Origin: Dillenia suffruticosa
Taxonomy: Eukaryota; Streptophyta; Magnoliopsida; Dilleniales; Dilleniaceae
Reading direction: 5' to 3'
Assembly: GCA_033439265.1 (NCBI GenBank)
Contig: JAVTVX010000016.1
Coordinates: 1,245,001 to 1,309,000, forward strand
Length of the DNA: 64,000 nucleotides
Made by a program: the position numbers and the translations under genes
The notes under the pieces: generated by a model
What the model saw: only the letters and a program-made list of their open reading frames with translations
Databases searched by the model: none
Told to the model about the DNA's origin: nothing
Shown: positions 25,001 through 37,000 of the stretch, piece after piece
Layout of the letters: each line of letters begins with the position of its first letter
Numbering within the stretch: position 1 is the first letter of the stretch

Positions 25001-28000
25001 AATAACTTCTATTTCTCAATATTTTATAATAGATGGAACAATTTTTCATAATAGGCATGCATGTCATATTTTAAATTTATGTGTTAGAGATGGCTTGGAA
25101 GTGGCGGAACTAATTTTACAACCCATTCGTGATTTAATTTTTCGAATTAGAAATTTTTCAACAAAAACATAAGAAATGAGACATTTATGTAATTTATATA
25201 ATATAAAATTTAAATGATTTAAACAAGAATGTGACACTAGGTAAAACTCAACTTATGATATGTTACAATATATAATTTCTTTTAAAAATGTTTTAATTGA
25301 ATTTGCTACTTCTAATTATGAATATGGTTTCATTGATAATAGTGCTTTTGAATTTGCAAATACACTAATTCAATTATTGAAAATTTTTTATGCATGTACA
25401 AATTTATTTTTCGCGGTTTACTATTCAACAACTCATTTGATGTTACCTAATTTTTATAAAATTTGTTTCATATTTAATCAATTTGAAAAGGAAAATAGGT
25501 TTAGTAAAATTATTCAACTAATGAAAATAAAATTTTTTAAATATTATGATGAAATTCATATTTTGTATCTGGTAGCTAGTGTTTTAAATACACGTGTAAA
25601 ACTTGAAAGTGTTGAAACTCTAATAGATTGTTTTATTGATAGTTTTCCAATGGAAATATATATTAGTACACACCAGTTAAATCAAAAAACATCTCATACT
25701 TTACAAATAATGTTTTCATTATACGGAAAAGAACATAATAATATAGGTAGTGGTGATGTAGGTAATAGTAGCAGCAGTAGTAAAGCAACCTGTTCATCTT
25801 CATTTTCATTTAATCCTTTACACATGTTAGAAAAGAAAAAAAACCAAAAATCAACTTCCTTGTCGTTGTCACTAAATGAATTGATTTTATGTCAACCAAC
25901 ACATAGGTTAACAGGTTGTGACAATGACGATCATTTTGATATATTACGTTGGTGGAAAAATAATGCAATTTACTACCCAATTTTGGGCAAAATGACCAAA
26001 GATAAACTAACTTATCCGGTGTTCATAGTATCATCAGAAAGTGTTTTTAGTGCAAGTGGTCGAGTTTTAACAAAGAAGCGTACAAAATTGACAGATAACA
26101 CTTTGAAAGCGTTGATTTGCATTAAAGATCGGAAGTATACGGAAAAAATGAGGCAAAGTATGGAAAATAGCTAAGAGACGAAAGATGAAGAAGAATAATA
26201 AATTTTAGTGTATGGGAAAATTATGTAAATATGTAATAAAAAAAAAATCATTATTGTAAAAATCAAAAAAAAAAATGTAGCCATATTGAATTAATGGACG
26301 TGAAAATCCAAGTGAAGAGCTTGGTAGTGGATGTACACCAAATTCGGTGGAACCACTCAAAATTTCATGCATTCCCCTTTTTTATTTTTGAATTTTAGGA
26401 GGGGAAAAAAAGGCGAACCGGGCCAACACGGTCCAATTCAATTCACCGGGCTGGGCCAGTTCCAGGGAAATTTTTTTGGGACCGGCCTGACATAGCCTTG
26501 TAAGGTATCGGAACCGTAGCCGAACCGACCCATGGTTCCTAGGCCCGTCCCAGAACCGGCCCAAACTGATCAGATCCTAACACTAATGTCTATTATCACC
26601 CTCATTAAAACTCACATCCTCTCTTCTATCCTCTCTCTCCTCTCCATTCATGTTCAACCTCTCCCTCTCTTCCCTATTCATCTTCAGCCTCCGGCACACC
26701 AAAAAAAAAACAACTCTCACTCTCTCCCACTCTTCCCCCATTTATCTTCAACCTCCAGCACACCCAAAAAAAAAAAGAAAAAAATTCTCACTCTCTCCCT
26801 CTCCATTCAGCAGCAGACTCCTACAGTGAGTGAAGAAGTCCAAATATTTACAGGGCTTGTCCATCTCTTTCTTCATGTGTCGATTGACACTAATTCATAG
26901 GTCTCTCTCTCTCTCTCTAAAACCAATTACCCCATGTTAAGGTGTCAAGCTGCTGATTGTAAAGAATACTTCTGATGCCCACTGCTCTTATTGGGATCCT
27001 CAATCAGCTCAGAGGAGGAAAATGGAGGAGGAAAGTCAAAGTCTCTCTCCTTATCTCTCTCTCCCTCTTCCCCATTCATCTTCAACCTCCAGCACACCCA
27101 AAAAATATATATATATATATCTCACTCTCTCTCCCTCGTCCCTCATTCATTTTCAACCTCCAGGAAACCCATAAAAAAGAAAAACTCTGTCTCTCTTTCT
27201 TCCCCCATTCATCTTCATGTTCCAGAAAACCCAAAAAAAAAAAAAAAAAAAAAACTCACTTTCTCCCCTTCCCCATGGCAAATAAAAAAAAAATCTTCAA
27301 TTTTTGCATGCCCAAGCTCTATCTCTCTCCATTCATCTTGCAATCGCCACCTGTTCGATCGATTCATCTCCATCTTCATCATCATCATCTTCAATCACCC
27401 CCGTTCATTAGATAGTTTTTAAGGTTTAGATCCATCGTTGCACAAAGAGAGAGAGAGAGAGAGAGAGAGAGGTTTCAGATAGTTTTTGGGTTTGGGTGAA
27501 GTATAATAGAGAGAGGAGGAGAGAGGAGAGAGAGAGAGAGAGCTGTTGACGAAGGAACCAATAGTAATCAGAGAGAGAGAGAGTGAGCAAAGGGAGAGGA
27601 AATGTTGGGGGGAGAGAGTTTTTTTTCTTTTTTTTTTTTTTGGGTGTGTTGGAGGTTGAAGATGAATAGGGTAAGGGAGAAAGAGAGTAAGAGATTTTTT
27701 TGTTTTTTTTCCTGAGTGTGCTAGAGGTTAAAGATGAGTGTAGAAAAAGGGAGAGAAGGGAGAGAGAGAGGGCTTTTTTTTTTTCTTGGGTGTGTTGGAG
27801 GTTGAAGATGAAGGGGGAAGAGAGAGGGATGTTGAAGATGCATGGGGTAATTTTGACAAAGAAAAATTAATCTAATATGTCAACCCAGCATTTTTTGCAC
27901 CTCTCGATCTCCATCAAGTCTGACCATTTCCGTCACTTTCCACTTTTTTGAAAATCTCAAGGGGATATTAGGATATTTTTAAAATATAAGGGTAGTATGT

Positions 28001-31000
28001 GTTTTCGTAAAACCACTGGGGAACAAAGTGTAATCAACTCTTTTCTTTATGAATGATACCATTATTGAAATTCCACTAGAGAAACAATAGTGTACAGCAA
28101 AAATGCCACAAGCAACTATCTTACCTTTCGTCTTTTGGACATTCTTTATCAATTCAAAATTACAATTTGGACAATTCCAAAGTGCACACTGAACTTATTC
28201 ACCGTAAGTTATGCAACATCGAGACTTGCAATAGTTTTTAATGATCACTAACACCTCTTAGGAAGGGAAGTGGCTCATTACAAACAAACATAAAGCCACA
28301 CAATCACATGGCTTTCCTAATAAGGCCACATAATTCGAATCACAACACTTCCCTATTAAGGCCATATTATTCGACAAAGTACACCTTCAAAGTTCAAATA
28401 TAATTGAACAAGAACCCATTTGTGATGCATCGTACCATATGTATGACACAAAACAGGGATGAATTATTTCTCTATGTTTCTCATTTTTGTTTCTCATTAA
28501 TTGAATGAAATTGTATATGATAATTTATAAACAATTCTAAATGACAAAAATTAGGAAACTATCTAATCAAATTATACAAAAATAAAAAACTATTCTATGT
28601 TACAAAACATAGAAAACAATCAAAACAAATCATACAAAATAAACAACTACCCAAAGTCAATCCTATATCAATCCCCAAAGTCAATCCTACATCAATCCCA
28701 AATTCAAGGAATCAAAAATTACACAATCACACAATTTTCCTAACAAGGCCACGTAATTCGAATCACAACACTTCCCTAATAAGGCCATATAATTCGACAA
28801 TGCACACCTTCAAAGTTCAAATATAATTGAACAAGAACCCATTTGTGATGCATAGTAACATTATTACATGCATTAATGGTAAGGTAAACAAACAAAAATA
28901 TGCAAATATCTTATACAAATCCACCTCAATTTCAAGAACGTCCAAATATTTAACAATTAATGGCAAACAAAAAATATGCATAATAGCGTAGAAATAAAAC
29001 TTGAAATCTTACTTGCGCAACAAGGGCAACCATTTGAGGATGAGTTGAATATCCATAAAATGCAACTGCAAAACTGAAGTCAAATGGAAAAGTCTCAAGA
29101 GAAATTTGAGATACAGATATGATGCCAGCAACATCTAACAAGGATTGTGATCAGGATTGACAATGTTCTAGATCATCGCACCAAAGAAAAGAACTTGTAA
29201 CAGAAAGATAAATTGAAAACTAAGACAAAAATAAGTTGAAGAAGACAAAAGGCATAAGAGAAAAAGATTTTCTCTAAGAGTGCCAGAGGCAACATGAACT
29301 CAAAGCTCAAGGTTTTGAAACACACATAATTCCATCCCCTACTAATAGTGAAAAAGAAATCATATGCTTCAAGACTTCTTTTAATTTTGCGGCAGCAGAA
29401 TAGAAAATTCAAAAAAGGTTTTCAACCTCAGCTCGTCAAGTGACTTAAACAACACTGGCAGACAAATCTAATTTAACAAACAAAGGAGCACATAAACGTG
29501 CATCTAATACCAATTAAACAAGACAAGAAACCTATTTACTGAAAAGCTCAAATCGAAAAAAGAAAAATAAAAATAAATCAATAAATAAAAAGAGAATTTC
29601 AGTGATTAAGCTAAAAAGCAAGGGCACCAAATATTGAAAGTAGAGTAGAAGTCAACAATGGCGGCACCTACAATTCTTCCAAACAAATCAAGATATTTCA
29701 GCCCCATATTCCTGCACCAACAAGCCCAAGGAAGGGCCCTCCTCAGCCCAAGAAGGAAGGCTTAAAGCCCTTCCCCAACAGCCAGCAGAACTAGCTGTTG
29801 GACAGGATTCCAATGGCTAGTTCAGCTAGCGGTTGGAGGCCCTCCAACGGCCAGAATTCTGGCTGTTGGAGGGCCATTGTCTCTCATCTCTAGATCTCTC
29901 TTTTCTCCTATAAAAGGCCCTTATCTTCCTCTTGTAAAACCATGAAAAAATGCTCACAAGTTGTATGCAAATTCTCTCAAAATATCAATGATATTCTGAA
30001 TTTTTATTCAAAATATTTTGTACATTTGTTTTGCACAATTCTACACCAAATTGCCACAGGTACTAACCGCTTAAGTCGTAACATGGATCTGTGGAGAGCA
30101 ATGAAAATGGTGGAACTTCCAATTACTTCCTACACCATATAAATAACAAAGTCATCAGAATGGACCAACTTTTGAAATATTTAGAACAACAAAAACACCA
30201 AGTTAAACTCACTATGGTCATTGGATGATTAGGTCAGCCAATAATAACACAAACCAAAGTCCATAACCAACGAAACTTTTAAGACACCTTTTAAGACACC
30301 AAAGATCATAGCATATTGCATTTGCAGGAAAGACATTGGAAGAAACATGCGCATGTTATTGCCAGGAACATTTCCCAGACCGTAAGCAAACCATATAACA
30401 ATTAAAAAAAAAATCCTAGAGAACAAAACAAAAAGAACATAAATGGGTGAAATGAGTAAAGCCATTTTGATTGAAGCCACAAACTAATAAAAAATGATGC
30501 GCCAAGTAAAACCAAACAAGAAAATTATGCCTTAAAATAGGAATTACAAGGCTCGTACAGACGTCTAGGAGCAAAGAAACAAGACATGATTTTCACTCTT
30601 CAAAAAAAATAAAATCCCTAAATTTTTTAGAATCTGGGAAAGGCAAGGCAATGGCAGAAGAGTATAACAATATTTGTGTTCACAATATTAACTTTTAGCT
30701 TTTGCTTCAGTATATACTAGATATAGCATATAAGCAATTTACTTGAAAGAATTGTGGTTATTAACATATAACTATAATATAATAATGACATTATACCCAA
30801 CAAGTACCCCCTAAGGCCATGTTGAAAATTAATAAATGTTGCATAAGTATTAACGGAGTCAGCTAAAAGCATAAGCAGATTGGAAGTTGCCAAGCCAGAA
30901 CAGGTGCCAAGCCAGACCAAACCTCTTAAATGAGAAATCTAGTTTTTAAAGTCCAATATGGGGCCAACGTTTTTTGATAACACAGTCACACTTCTTAAGC

Positions 31001-34000
31001 AAATAACTCAGTTGGATCCTCATACAAGTCCTCGTGGCCTTGGGTAGCACAAGAGTAATTTTTGTCAAAAAAATTGAGAATCAATCTAGACCTCGCATTC
31101 CATAACCTTCACGGATGCACAATATACAACAGTTCTAACACCACCACCACCATACTCCAAACATGTCGTAGAAAAATGAGAATATGCTAAGGTCTGGATA
31201 AAAGAGAGCAACTAGTCTTAACATCAGCTTCAACCTCATCTTCCATGCACTTAAAGGGACCAATATGAATAAATATATATAGGATATAAGATATAATACA
31301 AAATACACAATACACAATACATAATATATAACATATAACATATAATATATATATGGGGAAGAGAGAGAGAGATCAGCTGTTTCAGAACATACAGTTATAG
31401 CTAGTACCAGCAAAAGAAGTTAATACAAGAAAGAGTCAATCAATGGAGAATCATTAGTAAGTTAATAAACAGTCAAGAATTTGACTCTACTGGTAAAAAA
31501 GTGAGAATTAAATAATCCATCAGGAGATATAGAGGATGTTAACTCAAATTCTGCTAAAAGATTATGTGAAGAAACCTCATCACTAGGAAAAAGAAATGTT
31601 GATGGTCTCAAATTGTGATAATCTTTTAAGCAACTCAGTGGCTTGAAGCCAAGAAGACGAAGATGTCCAGTTGAAACTCTCTTTATTGCTGAGAGCTCTT
31701 CTGCAGAAAACTTGATGTTCTCACTGAAAAATAAATTTGACAAGTCAACTGAAAATTTCCAGGCATAATTATAAAGCACATCACCAGTGTGACAAAAGCA
31801 GTATTCATCATATTAAGCCACTATGAGCTATGAAAAGGAGCGGACATTAAAGACTTGAACACTCGTAACAAAGTCGTAATATCTTTACCCACTATTCTTT
31901 GCTAAATTTGTACTTTTTGGAACTGAAACCTATTCTATCCTCTGGCTTGAGATATTTTCAGTGTTGTATTATTTGGTGCAAAAAGTACAGGGAATAGATC
32001 GAGACAAAATAAAGAGGTTATGTCATTCATATTAGAAGGTCATAGGCATATTGATGTGTTTAAAAGGTACAAATGCCACCAATGAATGCAAACTTTAAAT
32101 CCAAATCATGCCATTGACGGTAACCAAAAGTTCTCCACTGGCAATATGGAGACCTGGCTATGTTTCCCGTCAGAGCAAATTTGGACTCGTGAAATGAAAG
32201 AACTTAATTTTTTTTCTTTTAGTCATAATGATAGAAAGTGAAAAACCTAGTAATTTTGATCACCTAAGTACAGCTGTTACAGTGCAACGTGGAGAAATAC
32301 TTGCAAATGTTTTTTTTTTTGATGATGGAAAAGCTGCAAATGTTTTTTTTTTGGGGGGGGGGGAACTCGCTCCCAAACACACAACCGCATCAAGGAATAT
32401 TTATCAAGCATAAAATGAGATGAAAGATTACAAACTTAAGAGATTCAAACATAAATCTACTTACTTTTTGTAAGGGTGGAAACGTTTTGCAGGTTCCTGC
32501 ATCAATGCACCCGTATCCCCACAGATGAAAGATCTTTCTACCTGAAAACAATACCAGAGCCTAAGTCAAAATTGGTCATCAGACAAAGCAGCCCCTATTG
32601 CTTATAGGTATCGTTGCCATTCCTAAAATTTATGAGACTCGGCAAAAGCCAAAAGGTCATACAAAACGTATACGGCACAGAAGGAAAGAGAGACGAAGAA
32701 AGGGGCATAAGAAAATAAGCAAGGTGCGCCTCATCCACATCAAACATAGAGATGGCACAGCCTAATAGGTTTTTTTTCTTCTCTCCTAATAGTTTTTATC
32801 CAAATAACTCGCCAGCCAATATCCTTATGCACAATGGAGGCAATTCACAGACAGAGAATCAATTGCCATAGCGCATAGACAGACTCATAATGAAGTACCA
32901 AATGATCACCTAGAAAAATAAAGCAGAACTGAGAGTGGGAATTATCATGATATCCATACAAAAGAAATTATGTCAGTATTCCTTCAGTAGCAATGCTCCT
33001 CTCATACACACGGAGATCACTAAATTATAAAGCACCTCTAACCAATGTAATCAACACCTCATTATTCATGAAAATAGCAAAGAAGCCTTCGGCTAACTTA
33101 GCCATAACAAATCAATGATATTGATCCTGGCTTTAGGAGAAACCATGACTTTTAAATACAAATCCAGTAAAGTCAGTTCAATATCTGGACTAGAAGTTTA
33201 ACGTCCACAAGGTTGGGCTAAGACTTATCCTATTTGGTCTCAGCATTTTGATTTTAATTTCAAGACCTCTTGTTGACAAGAAAAATTCAACCAAGTTTTC
33301 GATTTCTCTGGATTCAGCACACTTTTCGGTCTCACTCTCCAAGGCCAGTAGGTATTGAAGCTAACCTTGAATTTTGCAGATAATGCAGATACCATAGCAA
33401 CAGGAAGAAGATATCTTGCCAGCAAAATATTCAGGGGCATGCTAATTAAGTTACTAGAATTTTGGCAAGAGAAGAGATTAAAACAACTGCTATTTTAGCA
33501 TAGGCATTCCACAATAGACAGCATCACAGCTAATGACTCACAGATTGGTTACAGAATCAAGCCAGGTTTTTTCCCCACAGATACCCTGCAAAATATGTTT
33601 CAATCTGAGATAGATATAGGGTAGCATATATATACCTTTAAAGGACGATTGGTTACAGAATCAAGCCAGGTTATTGCCCCTACATAAAAAATCATAAACA
33701 GTCATTACAAAATAGCACTTATACATAGGTTTTGATGGCAAAACTCATCTAGTTAATGAAAACTTATTTACCTGGTACAGTAGAACGAATCAAAGCATAT
33801 GTATTCAATTCAATTGATATGCCATTGGCAATTGAAAATGTGATTCTTCTAACTTTTCGCTTCCTGAACATACGTTTTCGCAATTGATCTTTCATATCTT
33901 CCGGTCTATCAATAAAAGACACAAATAAGTAAAAAGATGGTGATAAAAGTTAATATGAGATGAGACCAAGAAGAAGAGAATCATAGGAGACTTTAACAAT

Positions 34001-37000
34001 TCAAGATAAGTGGTATATAATTGCGAGAAAAATACCACATAATACTTTCCACATCTTAAGGTCCCCATACTCCTAAAAAATAATTATGCATGTCTAAACC
34101 ACCTCGTGCAACTCCCTTTATTTCCAAAAATAAATGCTAAGTTTTGTTTCTTTATGGTTAGCTTCAAGCATTCAAGAGAATCAAAATTTTACATTAACAA
34201 TTATCCAACTTATTTTTACATTAAGATCACCAGTCCTAACCTACTGAACCAAGTCAAGATCTTTTGTTACATTGCAAGTAGTTCAACAAGGATGCTATTA
34301 AAACAGAGAGATCAAGTAAAAACAAAGGAGGCAAGATTGACACACTGGAAATTTTACGGCAAGGTAATTATCCAGAGACGCGACAACTTCGGTAAACACT
34401 ATCATAAATTGAGCATGTAGTGTCCAGCACAAAAGAAAATTTAGAAAATTTCTCCTATAGTTCACCAGCTTCCAAATAAGCATGAATTATTAAAAGAGAG
34501 AATATTTCCCACTCTCTTTCGGTTGCACCTCATTCTATTTCCTCCTCCCCCCTTTCTCATAAATCTGCATTTTCTAGACAGAATCTCTATGGAGAGATAT
34601 TGATCACAGAAAATTTTTGGTTGCATGCTGCTTTTGTCTATAGATCTTGTTTGACAGTGAAAGTGTATAACTAGCTGAAATTGGACTTCTAACACATGAA
34701 ACACAAAAGTTAATTCAGACAATTGGCCCCACTTAATTGCAGTCAATTCAAACCCACTTAATTGCAGTCAATTCAAAACCAGTATTTAAAATAACACAAA
34801 ATCAGAAGTAAGGAAGTTTTCCTTTTTAACAAGAAGGAAATCAATGAGGACCTAATTGATCAATGATTCCGACACAGCATATCATTATTATATTCTGAAT
34901 GTTCTGCTAATGTGCTTCGCAAAGGTTTCCTTTGAGAAATACATGAAAACATTGAACTTTAAAGACATGGTTAAATAACTCAGAGTGGATATACTATGAC
35001 CACAATTTTCAGCAAAACAATCAACCCGTATTCATGTCATTACAGTACCCCATTGCAGAAATAAGTCCACAGCTAATACTATCTCGCAAGAAGTAAATAT
35101 AAGATGACATACTTTTGTGCTGCTAAGGGCATAAATTGAGTAAGAGCATCACCTTCCAATCCAATCAAATCCTACAAACATAAACACAAAATGGTAATAA
35201 CCACAATAACAAGAAACTGCTATTAAATATCTAACCACCCATGAAAGTGACTCCAAAGTTCAGGGTGAGTTTGTATGACGTACAGCATAGAAAAGAGAAA
35301 CATTAAATTCACCACTAGGACTACACAGGGGGAGAAGTTCAATCGTGATGCCAAGATCTTGTGCATCCTGCAAATAAACATCAAACACTTAATCTAATAG
35401 GAAAATATTGTTCTTTCTCTTAAAAAAGGTTTGAAAATGGAAGAATGTACGAACAATTTTTAAAAGTATTCATTACCTTAGCACGCTGCAGTGTGGTTCT
35501 TGTCATATCCATCTTTGTCACCCCCTTCATATTCCCAAAAGGATCATCTTCATTTGTAATCAAGACTATGTGTTTCTCAGCAGTCTTTGCTGAACTGAAA
35601 TATTATCAAGTCGTTACAGGATACTAGGGAAAACAGGTCTTAGAATATGATAAGAAGAAAATGGTAAAAATATAATACAGAGCAGAATGGAGAGTGGGCT
35701 TCTTTTTCTATTAAGTGTCTGGTCGTCAACACATTTGGAAGAGAAAGTACTTCAAGCAAACAAGGTTGACCGCCTGTTTATAAGATAACATATAAGGAGA
35801 AAATGTACTAGTTGTAGTTGTGTGAGCAGGACACAATTTCAAGCCTTGAAGGTTTTCTAACAAAAAAAAGGAAGAGATGATATATAAGGAGAAAAAGTAT
35901 TAATTGTAGTTGTGTGAGCAAAACACAACTTCTAGCCTTGAAAGTTTTCTAACAAAAAAATGGAAGATGAGTTGGGAGAAGTGTTTCAAAACAGGCAGTA
36001 AGAGAATAAACGGTTACTAGAGGAAAGATGACATTGAAAATGCAATATTACCCTTTCCGCAGCAATGCTTGTGCAACCCAGATAGCATTGTAAAGTGAAT
36101 TTTCACGTGACGTAGACACTATGCCATACTGACTCCCTATCTGTTTTGAGAATGATTCTACAAGGATAAAAATACTGAATTATGCAAGATAGAAAGTGTG
36201 CCAAATATAGTTTAAGAAATAATATGAAATCAATTGCAAAAATGTGGACTATGAAGGAAAGACATGGACATGGAGCACAACAACACACATAGAAACAGCA
36301 AAATTAAAAATAGTTGACAAGATAAGGCATGGACATGCATGTTACAAAAAATAAAAATTTGAAAGATATAAAAGATATAATGCAGTACCTGTAAATATCA
36401 ACTCATATATAATAAGCGTGATATTCTACACATCAAATTCACCTCAACCATATTCATTCTTTCAGTTTGTTAACTCAAAAGCATTACCTCAACTTTCACA
36501 CAATCCTGTAACAAGTTCCTTGGGTTCATATATTTTCCAAGCTTATGTCCACAAATTAACAAATTAGGCCTGGAGAAAGCACTTGCTCTAATCATTGTCA
36601 CAACACATTTGTCTATATGCATATACAAGAAACTGCTTTTAGCCTGCAAACCTAAAGTATTTCGTAGCCCTGAACCAAATCAAACCAGCTCTACTTCAAT
36701 GTGAACATGATAAACCATAGGCAGTCTGGACCAATGAAAGAAACACATTTAAATGAAATCAAGTCAATTGAGATCAAAAAAAAAAAGCTCAGTTTTATAT
36801 TGCCATTGTGCGGGGCAAACCAACAAACACAGATCAGCGATTGGAGAATAAAAGAATTGGAGAGGATGAGATAACAACAGGTAGCAATATTTCATATGAC
36901 AACAGTGCAAGCAGTAATGGTGGCCAAGGATGGAACATTGGCATGTGGATAAAAATGCAGCTCATAAAGAAGGGTGCTCGTGGCCACTTATGAAATACTT

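Larger units (their letters stand above)
19240..25031 (+). mobile_element. Ty1/copia LTR retrotransposon nested in the hAT element
   Basis: The full-length element is about 5.8 kb, with LTRs at 19240-19527 and 24748-25031. The flanking 5-mers are gattg (19235-19239) and gatgg (25032-25036), a target duplication with one difference. Domains run gag, protease, integrase, reverse transcriptase, RNase H in copia order on the plus strand, antisense to KU70. The two LTRs differ at about 20 positions plus a small gap by eye (near 93% identity), so the insertion is millions of years old. Both it and the surrounding hAT carry stop codons. Confidence 0.93.
18430..26174 (+). pseudogene. hAT transposase, decayed and split by a copia insertion
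   Basis: The 5' part (18430-19239) shows a BED-type zinc-finger remnant (CKICQQKY, then GTLKR and H) and the start of the catalytic region (ITSDTWKALKNEYLI). After the copia element it continues from 25032 with FHNRHACHILNLCVRDG and is fully open from 25260 to 26174. There it ends in the hAT dimerisation domain, with FDILRWWKNN, YPILGKM, SSESVFSASGRV and ALICIKD. Stops occur in the first part (for example near 18569 and 19039), so it cannot encode an active transposase. The open 304-codon tail is transposon sequence, not a host gene. Confidence 0.85.
18248..26585 (+). mobile_element. hAT transposon nested in the Mutator-like element
   Basis: The ends are TAGAGTTGGGA (left) and, inverted, TAGTGTTAGGA (right). 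The 8-base target duplication atgtctat is exact at 18240-18247 and 26586-26593. Subterminal regions are rich in AACCGG/GGCCGGTT strings on both sides, as in many plant hAT elements. Taking out the copia insertion leaves about 2.5 kb, a normal size for a coding hAT. It sits in the left arm of the Mutator-like element, so it arrived later. Confidence 0.88.
18078..28040. mobile_element. Mutator-like / foldback element with long inverted ends, in KU70 intron 14
   Basis: The left end reads GGTTAATTACACTTTG and the right end, inverted, AGTTGATTACACTTTG. Similarity between the arms runs on for well over 100 bases (for example AAAGTGGAAAGTG and ATATTTTAAAAATATCC-like strings). The identical 10-mer ttttctttat flanks both sides (18068-18077 and 28041-28050), a Mutator-sized target duplication. 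Without its nested hAT it would be about 1.6 kb. The interior carries copies of a 25-base motif (TTCATCTTCAACCTCCAGC...) at about 26677, 26740, 27075, 27146 and 27208. The motif appears inverted at about 27641, 27714 and 27788, separated by poly-A/T and GA runs. No transposase of its own, so it is non-autonomous. Confidence 0.75.

Noticed and set aside
25260..26174. 304-codon open frame as a host gene
   Set aside because: It continues the hAT transposase from upstream and ends in the hAT dimerisation domain. It is an undecayed stretch of a dead transposon.
26975..27422. Two overlapping frames of about 145 codons
   Set aside because: They are translations of the CT-rich subrepeats of the Mutator-like element, full of Ser/Leu/Pro/Lys runs.
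29942..30142. 66-codon plus-strand frame
   Set aside because: It overlaps KU70 exon 13 on the opposite strand. The minus-strand exon (IALHRSM region) fits the family and phase.
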